This document shows positions 6,267 through 8,493 of a stretch of DNA of 8,493 nt, piece by piece. The notes beneath the pieces are model-generated. The model did no database searches, was not told the DNA's origin, and saw only the letters and a list, made by a program, of their open reading frames with translations. Numbering within the stretch: position 1 is the stretch's first letter; the number at the start of each line of letters is the position of its first letter. Made by a program: the position numbers and the translations under genes. Source of the DNA: Eubacterium sp. (GTDB lineage: Bacteria > Bacillota > Clostridia > Oscillospirales > Acutalibacteraceae); NCBI GenBank assembly GCA_029050995.1, contig JAIDLO010000077.1, forward strand, positions 1-8,493, given 5' to 3'.

Positions 6267-7027
6267 TACAGTACCCCTATTCTGTTCAGTGCTTCTTTTA
6301 CACCGTTAACAACATTTGACTCGACAGGGAGATTGAAAATATTTTCGCCCTGAATATCAAACATTGATAAGTTTTTATCATCCGCAATATAGCTTAAAAC
6401 CTCTATACCATTTGTATTGATATATTCTTTAAGAGATTCGTCAGCCATACGATTGATGATTGCTCCGATTTTGTCATACATAACAAGCTCGTCTGCAACG
6501 CTCTTGATTGTGTTGATAACCTGGCAGCCCTTTTTGCTCGGATCGGTAATCAGCAAAAGGTGTGTAACCTTTTCCATAACTCTGCGGTTAATCTGTTCAA
6601 TACCGGCTTCTCCGTCAATTACTACATAATCAAACTCGTTTGAAAGAATGGCAATAACCTCTTTAAGATAGGAATTGATTTTGCAGTAGCAGCCGGCTGT
6701 TTCAGGTCTGCCAACGGCGATAAAGGAATATCCGTCTGTTTCAACAAGTGCATCAAATATGCGGTATTTTGCTTCGCCGAGAAGCTCAATAGCGCCCCTT
6801 GTGTCGCCCTCGTCAACAGATGCGATAATCTCTTTTCGGATATCGTCAATCGTCATTTTCACATCAATGCCAAGTGCTGTTGAAAGTCCAACGGCAGGGT
6901 CGGCATCAATGGCAAGTATTTTTTTGTCCGGATATTTTTCTACCAGACAGCGTACAATTGTTGCAGAAAGCGAGGTTTTGCCTACGCCGCCTTTTCCTGC
7001 AACAGCAATTATTGTTGCTTTATTCAT
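6266..7027 (-). CDS. CooC/AcsF-type metal-insertion ATPase (MinD/SIMIBI family)
   Basis: This 253-residue protein matches CooC-type ATPases, which help insert nickel into CO dehydrogenase (CooC) or acetyl-CoA synthase (AcsF). Residues 11-19 form a deviant Walker A motif (GKGGVGKTS) with signature lysine K12. DADPAVGLSTALG (41-53) is the family's switch I region. C113 and C115 form the CxC motif (AGCYCKINSYLK) that binds Ni or Zn at the dimer interface of CooC1. VVIDGEAGIEQINRR (135-149) is Walker B/switch II, close to the family's 'DMEAGxEH' form. Length is typical of the family. It is the first gene of the operon; the ATG at 7027 has only a weak GGTGA ribosome binding site. No CO dehydrogenase is encoded here, so its client is presumably one of the operon's own proteins: the acetyl-CoA-synthase-like domain or the dehydratase-type pair. 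A [Fe-S]- rather than nickel-handling role is possible. Confidence 0.88.
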   Translation of the reverse strand: MNKATIIAVAGKGGVGKTSLSATIVRCLVEKYPDKKILAIDADPAVGLSTALGIDVKMTIDDIRKEIIASVDEGDTRGAIELLGEAKYRIFDALVETDGYSFIAVGRPETAGCYCKINSYLKEVIAILSNEFDYVVIDGEAGIEQINRRVMEKVTHLLLITDPSKKGCQVINTIKSVADELVMYDKIGAIINRMADESLKEYINTNGIEVLSYIADDKNLSMFDIQGENIFNLPVESNVVNGVKEALNRIGVL

Positions 7028-7045
7028 TATTCATCACCGCTTAAT

Positions 7046-7074
7046 ATTATAATATTTATTAGACAATAAATCAA
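7046..7074 (-). promoter_or_regulatory. Predicted sigma-A promoter of the six-gene operon
   Basis: On the minus strand a TTGATT -35 box (7069-7074) and a perfect TATAAT -10 box (7046-7051) are separated by exactly 17 bases. Transcription would begin near 7039, only about 12 bases before the CooC-like start codon, so the leader is very short. The spacing and match are good, but the region is AT-rich and chance TATAAT matches are common there. Confidence 0.62.
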
Positions 7075-7084
7075 CAATGTTGAT
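7070..7084. promoter_or_regulatory. Candidate operator palindrome over the operon -35 box
   Basis: ATCAACAATGTTGAT is a perfect inverted repeat with 7-base arms and one central base. It covers most of the -35 box of the operon promoter, a position suited to a repressor. A second perfect palindrome, AATATTATAATATT, lies at 7043-7056 over the -10 box but is pure A/T and weaker evidence. I do not recognise the regulator. No regulator gene is present in the window. Confidence 0.45.
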
Positions 7085-7150
7085 ATTTTTCACGATAAAA
7101 ATTCGGCTGTTTTTCTTATGCAATCTGACCAAAGAGATATGGATATATTA

Positions 7151-7178
7151 TTGAATTAATTTTTAATTATGGTATAAT
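7151..7178 (+). promoter_or_regulatory. Predicted promoter of the M16 peptidase gene
   Basis: TTGAAT (7151-7156) and TATAAT (7173-7178) are 16 bases apart, and TGG directly before the -10 box makes it an extended -10 (TGnTATAAT). Transcription would start near 7185, giving a leader of about 110 bases. It is divergent from the operon promoter, with about 75 bases between the two -35 boxes. Confidence 0.62.
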
Positions 7179-7225
7179 CATATATTGAATATATATAATA
7201 TTATTGGTTCAGCAGAATCAAATAA

Positions 7226-7268
7226 AAAAGCAGTTGAATAGGGCAATATTGCTGCCTGTTCAGCTTTT
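7226..7268 (+). other. Stem-loop in the leader of the M16 peptidase mRNA
   Basis: The predicted leader folds into an imperfect hairpin. AAAAGC (7226-7231) pairs with GCTTTT (7263-7268). After a three-base bulge, TGAATAGG (7235-7242) pairs with CCTGTTCA (7255-7262), with one G-U pair. After a small bulge, GCA (7243-7245) pairs with TGC (7250-7252) around an ATAT loop. It ends 16 bases before the AGGAG ribosome binding site. It may affect mRNA stability, translation or attenuation. No U-tract follows that would make it a classical terminator, and I match it to no riboswitch class. Confidence 0.45.
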
Positions 7269-7296
7269 AAATATCTTTCTAAACAGGAGCAAGTGA

Positions 7297-8493
7297 ATGA
7301 ATATTACAACAGAAACAAAAATCAGCGGTTTTACTGTAAACAGAATCAGAAAAAGTGACGAATTAAACGGAACGCTTTATGAAATGCGCCATGATAAAAC
7401 AGGTGCAGAGCTTTGCTGGCTGGATAACGGCGAGCAGAACAAGTTGTTTTCAGTCGCTTTTAAAACATTGCCTGAGGACAGCACAGGTGTTTTTCATATT
7501 CTTGAGCATTCCGTGCTTTGCGGTTCGGAAAAATATCCTGTAAAAGAGCCGTTTGTTGAGCTGATGAAAAGCTCAATGAATACCTTTTTAAATGCGATGA
7601 CCTATCCCGATAAAACGGTTTATCCGATTTCAAGCCGTAATGAAAAGGATTTTCTGAATCTTACCTCTGTTTATCTGGATGCTGTCTTTGCGCCGAAGAT
7701 TCTTGAAAACCCGAATATCTTTTATCAGGAGGGTATTCATATTGAATATGATGAGAAGAATCCTGTTTATAAGGGCGTTGTATTCAATGAAATGAAGGGC
7801 GCAATGTCCGGCGTTGATGACAGGATAGAGCAGGGAATAGACAGTCTTCTTTTTCCTGATACTTGCTATCGCTTTAATTCGGGTGGCGATCCTGCTGTTA
7901 TTCCTGATTTAACCTATGCGCAGTTTGTTGAAACTTATAAAAGGTTTTATCATCCGTCAAATGCCCGCTTTTTCCTTGATGGTTCTGTTCCTCTTGAAAA
8001 AACGCTTGAAATGATTAATGCTTATCTTGAAAAATATGAAAAAAGCGATAATCTTCCTGTCCTTTCCATACAGAAGCCTGCCAGAAATGAGGGCTCTGCT
8101 TATTATGAAATTGATAATGAGAATGGCGAGAAAAAAGCAGTTTTATCTTTTGGTAAAATCATCGGAACATTTGAAGAAAAAGAAAAGGTTTTTGCTGCAA
8201 AGGTTTTGTGTGATGTTCTTGCAGATTCAAATGAATCCCCGTTAAAGCGTGCTGTTTTATCATCAGGCATTGCCGAGGATTTGGAAATGTTTGTTGTCGA
8301 TTGTGTTGCCCAGCCGTATCTTTTGGTTATTGTAAGGAATATGAAGGATTCCGATAGTTCTAAGATTTGTGATATTATCAAAGAAACAGTCAGTCGACTT
8401 GTAAATGATGGGCTTGATAAAAAATCAGTTTTAGCATCAATCAATCGTTTTGTGTTCCATGCAAAGCAGGTTTCGGAGCCGCAGGGCTTATAC
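7297..8493 (+). CDS. M16C zinc metallopeptidase, presequence-protease-like (N-terminal part, cut by window end)
   Basis: The frame is open from the ATG at 7297 to the last base, giving 399 residues of a protein whose family is usually about 970 residues long. It matches the M16C group (PreP/Cym1/falcilysin-like), large single-chain clamshell peptidases that degrade peptides and unfolded fragments. The inverted zinc motif HxxEH is H67-I-L-E70-H71 in FHILEHSVLCGS. The downstream zinc-ligand glutamate is E165 in GVVFNEMKGAMSG. The family motif SSMNTFLNAMTYPDKTVYP (92-110) contributes to the active site. An AGGAG ribosome binding site (7285-7289) lies 7 bases before the ATG. No signal peptide is seen, so it is probably cytoplasmic. 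It is transcribed divergently from the operon and need not be functionally linked to it. No frameshift or stop is seen in the visible part. Confidence 0.92.
   Translation, partial: MNITTETKISGFTVNRIRKSDELNGTLYEMRHDKTGAELCWLDNGEQNKLFSVAFKTLPEDSTGVFHILEHSVLCGSEKYPVKEPFVELMKSSMNTFLNAMTYPDKTVYPISSRNEKDFLNLTSVYLDAVFAPKILENPNIFYQEGIHIEYDEKNPVYKGVVFNEMKGAMSGVDDRIEQGIDSLLFPDTCYRFNSGGDPAVIPDLTYAQFVETYKRFYHPSNARFFLDGSVPLEKTLEMINAYLEKYEKSDNLPVLSIQKPARNEGSAYYEIDNENGEKKAVLSFGKIIGTFEEKEKVFAAKVLCDVLADSNESPLKRAVLSSGIAEDLEMFVVDCVAQPYLLVIVRNMKDSDSSKICDIIKETVSRLVNDGLDKKSVLASINRFVFHAKQVSEPQGLY

Noticed and set aside
1858..7027. Classical (R)-2-hydroxyglutaryl-CoA or lactoyl-CoA dehydratase fermentation operon
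   Set aside because: The usual CoA-transferase, 2-hydroxyacid dehydrogenase and electron-transfer flavoprotein genes are absent. The CooC-like, membrane and acetyl-CoA-synthase-like genes do not belong to that pathway.
6266..7027. Nitrogenase iron protein (NifH) or chromosome-partitioning ParA
   Set aside because: The CxC motif after about residue 110 and the IDGEAGIEQ switch II sequence fit CooC-type ATPases. The NifH cluster cysteines and a ParB partner are not seen.
7226..7268. Leader hairpin as a rho-independent terminator
   Set aside because: The stem is interrupted by bulges, and only the four T bases that form its base follow, with no further U-tract.
8103..8444. 113-codon minus-strand open frame near the window end
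   Set aside because: It is antisense to the M16 peptidase frame, which carries clear zinc-binding motifs and stays open to the window end.
1..8493. tRNA or rRNA genes, CRISPR arrays, transposases or integration sites
   Set aside because: I saw no cloverleaf-like segments, regularly spaced direct repeats, transposase or integrase frames, or terminal inverted repeats. The window is almost entirely filled with the genes listed.

Overview
The window looks like chromosome from an AT-rich anaerobic Firmicute of the class Clostridia, probably a gut Ruminococcaceae/Oscillospiraceae-type organism. The grounds are low GC, AGGAGG-type ribosome binding sites, tightly packed genes, oxygen-sensitive iron-sulfur enzymes of the 2-hydroxyacyl-CoA dehydratase type, and an intracellular GH123/DUF4091 protein. 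This is inferred from gene content only; no rRNA or other taxonomic marker is present.

Layout. (1) 29-1813, plus strand: a cytoplasmic GH123-like/DUF4091 glycoside hydrolase. It ends at a strong bidirectional hairpin terminator (about 1829-1855) shared with the convergent operon. (2) 7027 down to 1858, minus strand: a compact six-gene operon, read from high to low coordinates. Its genes are a CooC/AcsF-type ATPase with a CxC metal-binding motif (7027-6266), a 398-aa 2-hydroxyacyl-CoA dehydratase-type subunit (6266-5070), a 516-aa second subunit of that superfamily (5070-3520), the ATP-dependent activator/reductase with both cluster cysteines (3505-2714), a 52-aa single-pass membrane peptide (2714-2556), and a 232-aa stand-alone piece of acetyl-CoA synthase (2556-1858). 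Four of the five junctions are TAATG stop/start overlaps. The fifth is a 14-nt gap with a strong ribosome binding site. (3) 7028-7296: a divergent intergenic region with a sigma-A-like promoter on each strand and palindromes over the operon promoter. (4) 7297 to the window end, plus strand: the N-terminal 399 residues of an M16C (presequence-protease-like) zinc metallopeptidase, cut by the window edge.

How the genes may work together. In known systems the activator uses ATP to push one electron from its [4Fe-4S] cluster onto the two-subunit dehydratase-type component. CooC-type ATPases serve nickel-site maturation in CO dehydrogenase and acetyl-CoA synthase. Here the CooC-like ATPase and an acetyl-CoA-synthase-derived domain are locked into one operon with a dehydratase/activator pair and a membrane peptide. 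The window has no CO dehydrogenase, full acetyl-CoA synthase, CoA-transferase, hydroxyacid dehydrogenase or electron-transfer flavoprotein. I infer a membrane-associated, ATP-driven, low-potential metalloenzyme with its own metal maturation factor, rather than a classical amino-acid-fermentation dehydratase. Its substrate cannot be told from sequence. This operon is the most likely undescribed system in the window.
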